Source: Limnothrix sp. FACHB-406 (lineage in GTDB: Bacteria > Cyanobacteriota > Cyanobacteriia > CACIAM-69d). From it: a DNA stretch of 64,000 nucleotides. The stretch is taken from positions 248,001 to 312,000 of the forward strand of contig NZ_JACJSP010000001.1 in assembly GCF_014698235.1 (NCBI RefSeq). Direction: 5' to 3'. Of the stretch, positions 9,202 through 18,175 are shown in pieces. How positions within the stretch are numbered: the stretch's first letter is position 1; each line of letters begins with the position of its first letter. The translations under genes were made by a program, and so were the position numbers. The notes under the pieces were generated by a model. That model had not been told where the DNA came from, did not search any database, and saw only the letters and a list, made by a program, of their open reading frames with translations.

Positions 9202-9762
9202 ATGTACCACGCCCCATCCAACACCCAACCCACAGCCCAGACCGGCCCAGACTTTGCCGTGACCCACGCGGGGCCGCTTGCCAACCTCGAACAGTTCACC
9301 TTTACCCTCAACCTGGGCGATCGATCGCTGCCAACGCCTGGAAAACTGTTCTTGAAGGATTTACTAGGGTTAACCGGGGCAGAAATTTCTGTTAATAGCC
9401 TTTCGCCCAAAGAGTCGCTGCTTTTCTATCACAAACATCAGCAAAATGAAGAGGTTTATCTCTTTTTGGCAGGGGAAGGAGAATTTCAAGTCAATAACTG
9501 GGTTTTTCCAGTCCAAGAAGGCAGCTTTGTGCGGGTTAGTCCCGATGGTGAACGCTGTTTGCGCAATCGATCGCCCGTCGATCGCCTAGTTTGGATTGTG
9601 GTACAGGTGCGTGCTCAGTCCTATTCCTCGGGGAGCACCACGGAGGATGGAATCATGGTTCCCAAGCGGGTGAGTTGGATGGGCAAACAGGTGCTTAGCC
9701 CTGATAAAGTTCCAACGTCTCAACAAGGGCTAGATTCTGCACAAGGTGACCGTGGAGCTTAG
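9202..9762 (+). CDS. Cupin-domain protein
   Basis: A 186-residue protein with a single cupin barrel. The segment LLFYHKHQQNEEVYLFLAGEGEFQVN gives the first cupin motif, with metal-ligand candidates His, His and Glu. VFPVQEGSFVRVSPDGERCLRNRS gives the second; its usual His is replaced. The long N-terminal extension contains DRSLPTPGKLFLKDLLGLTGAEISVNSL. The C-terminal tail (after MGKQVLSP) is polar. Divergent from an HxlR regulator, it may be an oxidative or electrophile-stress gene; the substrate is unknown. Confidence 0.8.
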   Translation: MYHAPSNTQPTAQTGPDFAVTHAGPLANLEQFTFTLNLGDRSLPTPGKLFLKDLLGLTGAEISVNSLSPKESLLFYHKHQQNEEVYLFLAGEGEFQVNNWVFPVQEGSFVRVSPDGERCLRNRSPVDRLVWIVVQVRAQSYSSGSTTEDGIMVPKRVSWMGKQVLSPDKVPTSQQGLDSAQGDRGA

Positions 9763-9975
9763 AAAAATTCAGCTACCCAGCGTTTACCGAGTGTTAACAA
9801 AGGCAATCCATTTCCAGCGATCGGGCGATCGCAAGCACAATCACAGAACAGGAATCTTGTTGGACGATCGATCCATCAACAGAGAAAAGCAATCAAGCGC
9901 AATCCCCTAACGTTGCTCCACCATCCAACAAGTTTTTCATCTCAAACTCAATCGACTTGCACACTAACCAATACA

Positions 9976-10476
9976 CTACTTACCGGCACAGTAGGTATTC
10001 ACTTCCTTGACCAAGGCGCTTTCGTCCTTCGCCGCCGTTTCTCCCATCTTGCTGGCCCCGGTCACATCTTCCTGCAATTGCTTCAGCCGCTTCAAGCTTT
10101 CAGGACTCGGCTTTTTCGTCTTTTCCATTTCCTCCAATGCGCCGCCCACTTTGCTGGAAGCGGTGCTCAAGTCCGAATAGATTTTGACAAACCGTCCCTG
10201 AAAACCCTTCAGGGTCTCATCGGCCACTTCCACAGCCCCAATTTCTGTCGATAAGCCACTCAGATCCGTGGACAGTTTCTTCATCGCCGGGGCATCCATC
10301 CCCTTAATGCTGGAGCTGATCTGCTGCCCTTTGTTCACAACGGCAATCAGCTTATTGCATTGGGCAACTTTGCTTTCGCCACAACCCACCAAAGCTAAGG
10401 ACAGCACCGCAGAAGCGGCCACTAATCGCCCAGCAGATAGGGATTGACCAAGGCGATGCATCAGGGTGAAAGACAT
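9976..10476 (-). CDS. Lipoprotein, unknown function
   Basis: A 166-residue predicted lipoprotein. The start MSFTLMHRLGQS is supported by a GAGGAG ribosome-binding site about nine bases upstream. A hydrophobic signal (LVAASAVLSLALVGC) ends in the lipobox LVGC, with Cys as the lipidated residue. The mature part is helical and Ala/Lys/Ser-rich (STDLSGLSTEIGAVEVADETLKGFQGRFVKIYSDLS) with a second Cys near the C-terminus. It resembles uncharacterised periplasmic lipoproteins of cyanobacteria. No operon partner is apparent. Confidence 0.78.
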   Translation of the reverse strand: MSFTLMHRLGQSLSAGRLVAASAVLSLALVGCGESKVAQCNKLIAVVNKGQQISSSIKGMDAPAMKKLSTDLSGLSTEIGAVEVADETLKGFQGRFVKIYSDLSTASSKVGGALEEMEKTKKPSPESLKRLKQLQEDVTGASKMGETAAKDESALVKEVNTYCAGK

Positions 10477-10965
10477 GGGTAAAACACTCCTCAAATGGAA
10501 GTCATTTTGAATGATCTAAAAAATCAGCCAATTGCGCTAGCCACGAAACCCAAAGCTTATCAAAATTTTCGGAAATTAACACAGTTGACAAGCACGATTC
10601 TGATTATCCACAATCAATCACCACAAGAAATTGAATGATGATTGATATTTCGATTCAGTCAAGTCTTGATCGCAAGAAATTGTTTCCTGAGGTTGATGAA
10701 TTTTGAAGAATTTGGATCTAATCAGAGTTCCGTCTTAGGTTGCGCAATCGCCGGCGGAATACGAATTGGTTGTTCACGAAAACCAGCAACTCATCACTCA
10801 AGAACCATGGCTAGCCGTTAAAGGAATCGGTCTTTTTTATTTTTATTACCTATACGGACAGGCTCAACCGCTCGTAGAGTCTTTGAATGAATGGAATGTG
10901 GTTTCAGCAGTGATCCTGATGTGCTGATAGCCTATTCTATGCTTGCGATCGTAACCTTGCCCCCT
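10477..10965. other. Intergenic region between divergent genes
   Basis: An AT-rich spacer between the lipoprotein (minus) and the heptose kinase (plus). It must hold the promoters of both. I see no RNA gene, repeat or reading frame with support. Confidence 0.4.
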
Positions 10966-12000
10966 ATGACTTTTGATCCAGACTTCATGCCGTTGTTGCG
11001 CCGATCGACCGATCGACTCTTGACCCTGATCGATCGCTTCGGGGAAGCGCAGGTGTTGGTGGTGGGCGATCTGACCTTGGATGAGTTTCTGACGGGATAT
11101 GTGGAACGAATTTCCCGAGAAGCGCCAGTGCCGATCATCCGCCACGAACGAACGCGCCAAGTGCCCGGCGGCGGGGCCAATGCGGTCTATAACCTAGCTA
11201 AGCTCGGGGCAAACGTCCAGGTTGCTGGCTTTTTGGGGGACGATGTGCAGGGGCTGGCCATGCGTCAAATCTTTGAGGCGGCGGGCATTGACACCACCGG
11301 GGCGCTGGTGGAAGCGGCGCGGCCCACGGTGACGAAAACCCGGATTTCGGCCCACTCGCGCCAGTCCGTGACCCAACAGATCGTCCGGTTCGATCGCAAA
11401 TCTGACGATCCCCCCACGGCGGCCGACTGCGAGCGCCTGGCTGAGTTTGTGGCCGATCGCGCCCCCAAGGCCCAAGCAGTGGTTTGCTCCGACTATGGCG
11501 ATGGGGTGTTTTCCAGCGGCGTGATCCAAGCGGCCCTGACCGGCCAGCCGGTAATCGTGGATGCCCAAAAGGAACTCACCCGCTACCGGGGAGCCACTTG
11601 GTTCACGCCCAACCTGCCGGAAGCGGAGCGGGAAGCGGGCTTTGGCATCACCGATCAAGAGAGTTTGCTGAAGGCGGGGGCAACGCTGCTGGCCAAAACC
11701 GAGGCGGAATACGTGTTGATCACCTGTGGTGAGTCGGGAATGAGCTTGTTTGGGCGATCGGGCGACGTGTCCCACATTCCCGCCTTCAACCGGGCGGAGG
11801 TGTTTGACGTGACCGGCGCGGGCGACACGGTGGTGGCGGCCTTGACCTTGGGCTATGTGTTGGGGGCCACGCCCTGGGAAGCGGCGGTGCTGGGCAACTT
11901 GGCCGCCAGCCTGGTGGTGCGCCACATCGGGACAGCTACCACCAGCCGGGATGAGATGAAACGAGCCTTGAAAGCTATGCTCGATCGCGACAGCCAGTAG
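10966..12000 (+). CDS. hldA: D-glycero-beta-D-manno-heptose-7-phosphate kinase (PfkB family)
   Basis: A 344-residue carbohydrate kinase matching the kinase half of HldE/RfaE. It phosphorylates heptose 7-phosphate at C1 on the route to ADP- or GDP-activated heptose for lipopolysaccharide or other glycans. Visible are LVVGDLTLDEFLTGYVERISREAPVPI (typical RfaE N-terminus), the PGGGANAVYNLAKLGA motif, and the PfkB signature DVTGAGDTVVAALTLGYVLG with catalytic Asp. The nucleotidyltransferase half is absent, so the enzyme is monofunctional. The ATG at 10966 is favoured; earlier in-frame starts exist. It is followed 110 bp on by dTDP-glucose dehydratase, consistent with a surface-sugar role. Its TAG stop lies inside a dispersed repeat. 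Confidence 0.88.
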   Translation: MTFDPDFMPLLRRSTDRLLTLIDRFGEAQVLVVGDLTLDEFLTGYVERISREAPVPIIRHERTRQVPGGGANAVYNLAKLGANVQVAGFLGDDVQGLAMRQIFEAAGIDTTGALVEAARPTVTKTRISAHSRQSVTQQIVRFDRKSDDPPTAADCERLAEFVADRAPKAQAVVCSDYGDGVFSSGVIQAALTGQPVIVDAQKELTRYRGATWFTPNLPEAEREAGFGITDQESLLKAGATLLAKTEAEYVLITCGESGMSLFGRSGDVSHIPAFNRAEVFDVTGAGDTVVAALTLGYVLGATPWEAAVLGNLAASLVVRHIGTATTSRDEMKRALKAMLDRDSQ

Positions 12001-12020
12001 GGGCGCACGGCCGTGCGCCC
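11997..12020. repeat. GTAGGGGCGCAC palindromic repeat, copy 1
   Basis: GTAG precedes GGGCGCAC-GGCC-GTGCGCCC (12001-12020), a perfect inverted repeat. The TAG (11998-12000) is the stop codon of the heptose kinase gene, so the element supplies it. A second copy with spacer CGAT is at 43139-43162. It could also act as a transcript-ending hairpin. Confidence 0.75.
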
Positions 12021-12109
12021 TTAGGGCAAGGATCGGCGATCGACCTGGGTTGAAGGAATCGCCTGACTGAAGAATCTGAATTCATTGCTCGCACAGTTTG
12101 CACGAATCT

Positions 12110-13225
12110 ATGACTGACTCGATCGCCCGTTCCCCTCGCCGCATCATCATCACGGGTGGTGCGGGCTTCATTGGTTCCAACTTTGTCCGCCATTGGTGCG
12201 ATCGCTATCCGGGCGATCGGGTGGTGGTGCTCGATGCCCTGACCTATGCGGGCAACCGGGCAACCTTGGCCGATCTCGAAGCGGCCGATCGCCTGCGGTT
12301 TGTCCAAGGCGACATCACCGATCGTGTTCTGATCGATCGGCTCCTGAGCGAAGAGCAAATCGACACGATCGCCCACTTCGCCGCCGAATCCCACGTCGAT
12401 CGCTCGATCCTCGGCCCCGGTGCATTTGTGCAAACCAACGTGGTTGGTACGTTCACCCTGCTGGAAGCCTTCCGCCAACATTGGCTGGCGGCGGGCAAAC
12501 CGGCCGATTGGCGGTTCCTGCATGTGTCAACCGATGAGGTCTACGGCTCCCTGGGCGAAGACGATCCCGCCTTCAGCGAAACCACGCCCTACGCGCCCAA
12601 CAGCCCCTATTCCGCCTCCAAGGCCGGCAGCGACCACCTGGCCCGCGCCTACTTCCACACCTACGGGATGCCAACGATCATCACCAACTGCTCGAATAAC
12701 TACGGCCCCTACCATTTCCCGGAAAAGCTGATCCCCTTGATGTGCATCAACATCCTGCTGGGCAAGCCGCTGCCGGTCTATGGCGATGGGCAAAATATCC
12801 GCGACTGGCTCTACGTGGAAGATCACTGCGGCGGGATTGATGCGGCAATCCACAAGGGCCAACCGGGCGAAGCCTACAACATTGGCGGCAACAACGAGGT
12901 GCGCAACCTGGACTTGGTGAAGTTGCTGTGCGAGCTGATGGATGAGCTGGCCCCGCAGTATGGCTGGCACCTGCCCCAGCAGCCCAGCAGCAGCCTGATT
13001 ACCTTCGTGACCGATCGCCCCGGCCACGATCGCCGCTACGCGATCAATGCCGAAAAAATCCGCACCGAGCTGGGCTGGGAACCCTCCGTCACCGTCGAAG
13101 AGGGATTGCGGCGCACGGTCACTTGGTATTTGACGAACCGCAGTTGGTGGGAGCCGCTGCTCTCGGCCGATTACCAAACCTATTACCAAAAAATGTACGA
13201 TCGCCGCCCGGAAGCGGTGGGCTAA
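12110..13225 (+). CDS. rfbB: dTDP-glucose 4,6-dehydratase
   Basis: A 371-residue SDR-superfamily enzyme converting dTDP-glucose to dTDP-4-keto-6-deoxyglucose, the second step to dTDP-rhamnose. It shows the NAD-binding motif ITGGAGFIGSNFVRHW, the FAAESHVDRSI signature, the catalytic HVSTDEVYGSLGEDDPAFSE (Thr-Asp-Glu) and YSASKAGSDHLARAYFHTYGMP (Tyr-xxx-Lys), then NCSNNYGPYHFPEKLIPLM. Full length for the family. The ATG at 12110 is preferred to the upstream in-frame TTG. Together with the preceding heptose kinase it points to lipopolysaccharide or exopolysaccharide sugar supply; rfbA, C and D are not in view. Confidence 0.95.
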   Translation: MTDSIARSPRRIIITGGAGFIGSNFVRHWCDRYPGDRVVVLDALTYAGNRATLADLEAADRLRFVQGDITDRVLIDRLLSEEQIDTIAHFAAESHVDRSILGPGAFVQTNVVGTFTLLEAFRQHWLAAGKPADWRFLHVSTDEVYGSLGEDDPAFSETTPYAPNSPYSASKAGSDHLARAYFHTYGMPTIITNCSNNYGPYHFPEKLIPLMCINILLGKPLPVYGDGQNIRDWLYVEDHCGGIDAAIHKGQPGEAYNIGGNNEVRNLDLVKLLCELMDELAPQYGWHLPQQPSSSLITFVTDRPGHDRRYAINAEKIRTELGWEPSVTVEEGLRRTVTWYLTNRSWWEPLLSADYQTYYQKMYDRRPEAVG

Positions 13226-13468
13226 TCGTAAGTACAGGGGGCGATCGCCTCGTTAACCCCAACCCTAATCTGAGCGATCGCCACAACCCTGTCCATCCCT
13301 GGGAACAAGCCAGGATCACGGGGGCTGGGTGAGGAGACCCCACCCCTGCGACTGATCGGTTGGGAGAACGAAATCATCGGGGTTTCAGGCAATTTGACGA
13401 CAGGCCCTACTACCCTGTGATTATGCTTAAAACTCAAAAATTATTTTTTGCGGTTAACAAATCCAGCA

Positions 13469-14836
13469 ATGGGCAGAATCAGGACACCACGAACCTTTGA
13501 GCAACTCAGCGCAGCAATTTCCTTTGAGCAATGGTCGCCACTGCTGCCGCGCTATGGCGTGATTGATGAACAAGGCCGCTATCTGCATTGGAATGACTTT
13601 CAATGGCGGGTTCAGCCCGGTGACGATGCACAAGCCGCTTGGCTAGCAACCAAATGGGCTAGGGGAATGATTTGCCAAGACATTCCAATCTTGGTGGCGG
13701 AGGGCGATCGCCCCTTTCGGTCTTGTATGCCCAATTCCCTGCTGGCCAACTTGCACCACATTGATCGAATGACCGGCTTGGGTGACAAAGTGGGCGACAC
13801 GGCCGCGAGTTTCCGCACTGACGAAAAACATAGCTACTTGGTCAAGAGCCTGATCCAAGAAGAAGCGATTACTTCATCACAGTTGGAAGGCGCTTCAACG
13901 ACTCGGTCTGTGGCCAAAGATATGCTTGAAAAAGGATTAGCTCCCAAAGATAAATCGCAACGGATGATTTTTAACAACTACCAATTAATGAAAAAGGTGG
14001 TTGAGCAAAAGTCCGAACCATTATCGATTCATTTCATCCGTGAACTGCACCAAATTGCCACGGATCAGGCGATTGAAAATCAGGCAGTTCCTGGAGAATT
14101 CAGAACAGACAATCAGATTTTTATTGCTGACGCTTATCAAGAGACGATTTTCCAGCCGCCCGACTGGGAAACTATTCCCGATCGCCTAGAAGCGCTTTGT
14201 ACGTTTGCCAACGGCGACTATGGCATCAATAATGCCAAGAGCTTTATTCATCCGGTGGCTAAAGCGATTATTCTGCACTTTCTGTTGGCTTATATTCACC
14301 CCTTCGGCGATGGGAATGGTCGCACTGCCCGCGCACTGTTTTATTGGAGTGTGCTGAGGTCAGGCTATGACGTTTTTGAATATATTTCCATTAGCAAATT
14401 TATTCAGTCCAAGCGCGGTGACTACGATAAAGCGTTTATCTATACGGAAACCGATGACTTTGATTTGACCTATTTTCTTTATAACCAAACGGAAACAATC
14501 ATCAAAGCAATCCAAGCTTTGCATGACTATTTGGAACGCAAGCAACGAGAATTTTATGAATTTATGGGCTGGATCGATCGCAGCCCGATCGCCAAGACCC
14601 TGAAGCGTGGTCATTTAGAAATTTTAAAAGCAGCTTTCAAGCAACCCGGTCGGGAATTTACCGCCAAACAAACGGCTACGGAATTTGGTATTAGCGAAAA
14701 TACGGCCCGTAGCTATCTGAATCGATTGGTGGCTCAGGATTTGTTGATTGAGGCGCGATCGAAGGTGGAAAAATTCACCGTTTACATCGCGCCCGCCAAT
14801 CTACCGACCCGCTTACAATTGACCGAGTTGCCCTAG
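13469..14836 (+). CDS. Fic-domain protein with intramolecular inhibitory motif and C-terminal wHTH
   Basis: A Fic AMP-transferase-type protein of 455 residues. The catalytic motif HPFGDGNGRT starts at about His277. Upstream, SSQLEG (about Ser136 to Gly141) fits the inhibitory [S/T]xxxE[G/N] motif whose Glu blocks ATP, as in self-inhibited class II Fic proteins. The C-terminal part (FTAKQTATEFGISENTARSYLNRLVAQDLLIEA) is a winged helix. Such proteins usually AMPylate themselves or partners; target unknown. The ATG at 13469 is used; an in-frame TTG lies 21 bases upstream. It runs convergent with proS, only 6 bp apart. Confidence 0.9.
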   Translation: MGRIRTPRTFEQLSAAISFEQWSPLLPRYGVIDEQGRYLHWNDFQWRVQPGDDAQAAWLATKWARGMICQDIPILVAEGDRPFRSCMPNSLLANLHHIDRMTGLGDKVGDTAASFRTDEKHSYLVKSLIQEEAITSSQLEGASTTRSVAKDMLEKGLAPKDKSQRMIFNNYQLMKKVVEQKSEPLSIHFIRELHQIATDQAIENQAVPGEFRTDNQIFIADAYQETIFQPPDWETIPDRLEALCTFANGDYGINNAKSFIHPVAKAIILHFLLAYIHPFGDGNGRTARALFYWSVLRSGYDVFEYISISKFIQSKRGDYDKAFIYTETDDFDLTYFLYNQTETIIKAIQALHDYLERKQREFYEFMGWIDRSPIAKTLKRGHLEILKAAFKQPGREFTAKQTATEFGISENTARSYLNRLVAQDLLIEARSKVEKFTVYIAPANLPTRLQLTELP

Positions 14837-14842
14837 CGATCG

Positions 14843-16645
14843 CTATGCCTGCAAGGCTTCGGTGATTTTGGTTTGCAACGTGCTGACCAACTCCGCGATC
14901 GCCACTTCTTCGGCCGTGGCCGTCGCCCGCGTCACCAGTTCCACCTTGCCCTGGGCGATCGCCCGGCCCGTCACCACCCGGAACGGAATCCCGATCAAGT
15001 CGGCATCCTTGAACTTCACGCCGGCCCGCTCTTCCCGATCGTCCAGGATCGTTTCGATGCCTGCTACATTCAGGTCGCTGTAGAGCTGCTGGGCGATCGC
15101 CATTTGGTTTTCGTCGGCAATGTTCGGCACGGTGACGATCGCTTGGTACGGGGCGATCGCCACTGGCCAAATCACGCCATTTTTGTCGTGGGACTGTTCC
15201 ACCGCCGCCTGGGCAATCCGCGACACCCCCACGCCGTAGCAGCCCATCCAAAAGGGCTGGCTCTCGCCGGATTCCGTCGTGAAGGCCGCGCCCATGGCCT
15301 GGGAATATTTCAGACCCAGTTGAAAAATGTGACCGGCTTCGATGCCCCGCGCTGATTGCAGAATTTGCGAGGGGTCATGCACCGCCCGATCGCCCGGCCG
15401 CGCCAAGTCCAGCTCCACCACTTCCGGCAGTTTGTATTGAGCGCCCCAGTTCGCCCCCACCACGTGATAGCCCGGTTGATTCGCGCCAGTCACAAAGTTC
15501 TGAAGCTGGCTGGCGTTCGGATCCACGAGCCGCAGGAATTGGGGAGCCGTGTCCTTGGCCTGGGCGATGTGGTCGTCGCTCAAGTCTGGTGCAATGTAGC
15601 CCAGGGGCAAGGGTTTGGCGGCCCAGGCGGCTTGGGCATCCGCATCGGGCACTTTCAGGGCCAGCACCTTCGTGCCGCCGTAGTTCGGGGCCCGCTGGGT
15701 GATCGCGTTGAACAGCTTCACCTCGTTCACGTCCCGATCGCCCCGAATACTAATCAGCACCAGCACTCGCTTGCCGTTATCCAGCACGGCTTCATAGAGC
15801 ACGTTTTTCACCACCTGGGTCGGGTCGCACTTCAGCACCTCGCACAAGCGGGCGATCGTGGTGGTGTCTGGCGTTTCCAGGGTTTCAAAACTCGTAAAGG
15901 GCGAAGGAACCGCATCCACTGGCTGCGACACAGCTTTTTCCACGTTGGCGGCGTACTGCTCATCTTCCGTGAACAGGATTTCGTCTTCGCCCGTGTCCGC
16001 CAGGATCATAAATTCCTGGGAGGCGCTGCCCCCGATCGCCCCGGAATCGGCCTGCACCGGCCGGAACTTCAGGCCACAACGGCGCAGCATATTTCGATAG
16101 GCCTGATCCATCGCGTCGTAGGTTTCCTTCAGGCTTTCGGGCGAGGTGTGGAAGGAATAGGCATCCTTCATAATGAATTCGCGACCCCGCAGCAGGCCAA
16201 AGCGCGGGCGAATTTCATCGCGGAATTTGGTTTGAATTTGATACAAATTCACCGGCAGTTGGCGATAGGAACGGATCAGTTCCTTGGCCACGGTGGTGAT
16301 CACTTCCTCGTGGGTGGGCCCGAGCATCAGCTCCCGATCGTGGCGATCGCTCAGGGTAAAGGCGATTCCTTCTGCTTTGTATACATCCCAGCGGCCGGAC
16401 TCCTGCCACAGTTCCGCCGGTTGCAATTGCGGTAGCAGGCATTCTTGCGCGCCCGTCGCGTCCATTTCCTCGCGCACAATCTGCGACACCTTTTGCAGCA
16501 CGCGCCACATCAAGGGCAAATAGGCATAAATCCCGCTACCGATTTGGCGGATGTAGCCCGCACGCAGCAACAGCTTGTGGCTGGTGACAACGGCTTCGGC
16601 GGGGTCTTCACGAAGGGTGACGAACAGGGCTTGGGACAGACGCAT
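14843..16645 (-). CDS. proS: Prolyl-tRNA synthetase
   Basis: A 600-residue bacterial-type class II synthetase charging tRNA-Pro. The start [49 protein letters not shown], the motif 2 region [25 protein letters not shown] and the motif 3 region [18 protein letters not shown] are all present. The insertion (editing) domain spans roughly residues 230-400 and the C-terminal anticodon-binding domain follows. Its first 45 bases and upstream region are duplicated in decayed form at 17466-17575, beyond an MNT/HEPN toxin-antitoxin pair. Confidence 0.97.
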   Translation of the reverse strand: MRLSQALFVTLREDPAEAVVTSHKLLLRAGYIRQIGSGIYAYLPLMWRVLQKVSQIVREEMDATGAQECLLPQLQPAELWQESGRWDVYKAEGIAFTLSDRHDRELMLGPTHEEVITTVAKELIRSYRQLPVNLYQIQTKFRDEIRPRFGLLRGREFIMKDAYSFHTSPESLKETYDAMDQAYRNMLRRCGLKFRPVQADSGAIGGSASQEFMILADTGEDEILFTEDEQYAANVEKAVSQPVDAVPSPFTSFETLETPDTTTIARLCEVLKCDPTQVVKNVLYEAVLDNGKRVLVLISIRGDRDVNEVKLFNAITQRAPNYGGTKVLALKVPDADAQAAWAAKPLPLGYIAPDLSDDHIAQAKDTAPQFLRLVDPNASQLQNFVTGANQPGYHVVGANWGAQYKLPEVVELDLARPGDRAVHDPSQILQSARGIEAGHIFQLGLKYSQAMGAAFTTESGESQPFWMGCYGVGVSRIAQAAVEQSHDKNGVIWPVAIAPYQAIVTVPNIADENQMAIAQQLYSDLNVAGIETILDDREERAGVKFKDADLIGIPFRVVTGRAIAQGKVELVTRATATAEEVAIAELVSTLQTKITEALQA

Positions 16646-16710
16646 AAAACAGCCAGGAGCAATGCACAGTCCAGAATATCGCAGTTGGGGCGATCGGGCA
16701 GGGCGATCGC
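16601..16710. repeat. Long direct repeat, intact copy (proS 5' end)
   Basis: This 110-bp segment covers the first codons of proS and its upstream DNA. It matches 17466-17575 (offset 865) with about eight substitutions. The two copies flank the MNT/HEPN pair. Confidence 0.88.
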
Positions 16711-16780
16711 GCGGGTAATGGGGTGAGCCTGACGCTTGGCAAGCCGATCCATTACGATCGGAATAAAAAAATGACAGCCG

Positions 16781-17074
16781 ATGACACTCAACGACTTAAC
16801 CCCAGTGCTCAGAGCACGCATCAAAGAAATTGCGGCGCAACACGGAGCCTACAATGTCCGCATTTTTGGCTCCGTTGCCCGTGGGCAGGCTGATCACCAT
16901 AGCGATCTGGATCTATTGGTGGATTACGATCTCAGTCGCATTAGTCCTTGGTTTCCGGTGGGGTTGATTCGAGATTTAGAAGACTTACTCGCCATTAGAG
17001 TTGATGTGGTGACTCCTGCCGGTTTGAAAGATCGAATTCGCCAAGAGGTTTTACAAGAAGCCTGCCCCTTATGA
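16781..17074 (+). CDS. mntA: MNT-type nucleotidyltransferase antitoxin
   Basis: A 97-residue minimal nucleotidyltransferase. The catalytic signature is [20 protein letters not shown] (Gly30-Ser31, Asp42, Asp44), with a third acidic residue likely in RVDVV. In characterised MntA-HepT systems the antitoxin adds AMP to a Tyr of the HEPN toxin and silences its RNase activity. The stop overlaps the next start (ATGA), so the pair is translationally coupled. The pair was apparently inserted upstream of proS, with duplication of the proS start. Confidence 0.9.
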   Translation: MTLNDLTPVLRARIKEIAAQHGAYNVRIFGSVARGQADHHSDLDLLVDYDLSRISPWFPVGLIRDLEDLLAIRVDVVTPAGLKDRIRQEVLQEACPL

Positions 17075-17400
17075 GAAATGACCTTGAGCGAATCAAAGAT
17101 ATCCAAGAGGCTATTCAAAAAATAGAAAAATATGCACAAAGAGGTGAGAAAGAGTTTTTTGAAAATGAATTAATTCAAGGCTGGATCCTACTTCAACTAC
17201 AAATTATTGGCGAGGCGGCAAGAGCGATCAGCAGGGAAACCTATAGTCAATACCCAAATATTGCTTGGCGTGATATTATTGGCTTCCGAAATCTCTTGGT
17301 TCATGAATACTTTCGAGTTGATCTAAGAATTGTTTGGAGAATTGTTGATCAAGAGATTCCTGAATTGAAATCTCAAATTCAAGTCATTCTTGACTCATAA
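17071..17400 (+). CDS. hepT: HEPN (DUF86) toxin
   Basis: A 109-residue HEPN-domain RNase toxin. The active motif RNLLVHEY places Arg73, His78 and Tyr80 in the R-x4-H-x-Y arrangement; in the family Arg/His form the nuclease site and the Tyr is the AMPylation target. The rest is helical, with IIGEAARAIS typical of DUF86. More AT-rich than its neighbours. It overlaps mntA by 4 bp and follows it in the same operon. Confidence 0.9.
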   Translation: MRNDLERIKDIQEAIQKIEKYAQRGEKEFFENELIQGWILLQLQIIGEAARAISRETYSQYPNIAWRDIIGFRNLLVHEYFRVDLRIVWRIVDQEIPELKSQIQVILDS

Positions 17401-17465
17401 TCCTATCAAAAATAGTAGTGCGATAATCCAATAGTCAGTAGGTTAGGTTGAGCCTTGCGAAACCT

Positions 17466-17575
17466 GGGGTCTTCACGAAGGGTGACGAACAAGGCTCAGG
17501 ACAGACGCATAAAACAGCCAGGAGCAATGCACAGTTCAGAATATTGCTGTTGGGGCGATCGGGCAGGGCGATCGC
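17466..17575 (-). pseudogene. Decayed duplicate of the proS 5' end
   Basis: This is about 93% identical to 16601-16710, in the same orientation relative to proS. Read on the minus strand it starts ATGCGTCTGTCC and then TGA replaces the CAA codon of real proS, so translation stops after four residues. It marks the far border of the MNT/HEPN insertion. Confidence 0.85.
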
Positions 17576-17606
17576 CCCAGAAGCCGACAGACCGCAGCCA
17601 GTTTCA

Positions 17607-18074
17607 CTAGAAATTCAGACCGATTCCAGATTGCCCCACCTCAGCAGCATTCGGTTGTTCAAGACGAAATTCATCTTGAATTCGGCAAACAACTTGATAA
17701 CTTTTAGGAGGCGAAATGGGCAAAGCGCGTAAGTACAAAAAAGCGGCTTGAGCGCCAGATTCCAGCAACAAAACCAGATCGGTTTCGGGGTTATAGCTGT
17801 CAACGGCTTGCAAGATGTGACCATTGATATGGTGATGATTCAAAATAACCGTGTCAGGAAAGGCTAGCCAAGCATTTAAAAATGCTGCGAGCCGTGGCCT
17901 CACAACATAATGGGTGCGAAATGTTTCTCCTGTAATATTGAGTTGCGGTGAATTCAAGCTACAAATAACTGCACCTCGTCCTCCCGCCAGATAATTACTC
18001 CAAGCGTTATATCCCAGAACAATTAAATTTGTGGCAACAAAGGACTCCTGCCAATCAGAAGAAGATGTCGCCAT
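17607..18074 (-). CDS. Unknown protein, paralogue of 20388-20822
   Basis: A 155-residue protein, last gene of the riboswitch operon. I recognise no known family. It clearly aligns with the product of 20388-20822: both have F-x3-N then GY-x-AW-x2-YL-x2-GRG-x-V-x-C near the N-terminus, a central DxVLLLESG-type strand segment after Y-x-P, and end with Y-x-VC-x4-EF-x-L. Predicted soluble alpha/beta protein with no CxxC motif and no membrane segment. The start at 18074 has GGAG eight bases upstream. Its position directly after the ribonucleotide reductase small-subunit gene suggests an accessory role there, which is inference. Confidence 0.72.
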   Translation of the reverse strand: MATSSSDWQESFVATNLIVLGYNAWSNYLAGGRGAVICSLNSPQLNITGETFRTHYVVRPRLAAFLNAWLAFPDTVILNHHHINGHILQAVDSYNPETDLVLLLESGAQAAFLYLRALPISPPKSYQVVCRIQDEFRLEQPNAAEVGQSGIGLNF

Positions 18075-18175
18075 ACAAAAACTCCAATTCGTCACAACTT
18101 CAAATCAAAAACCATGGTCGAAAAAGTTGAAAAATACGATTGTCAGTGATAGAATCCAAGCCGCTGCCTGACCAG

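Noticed and set aside
15356-16435. A 359-codon plus-strand frame
   Set aside because: It lies entirely opposite proS and has His/Gly/Arg-rich shadow composition.
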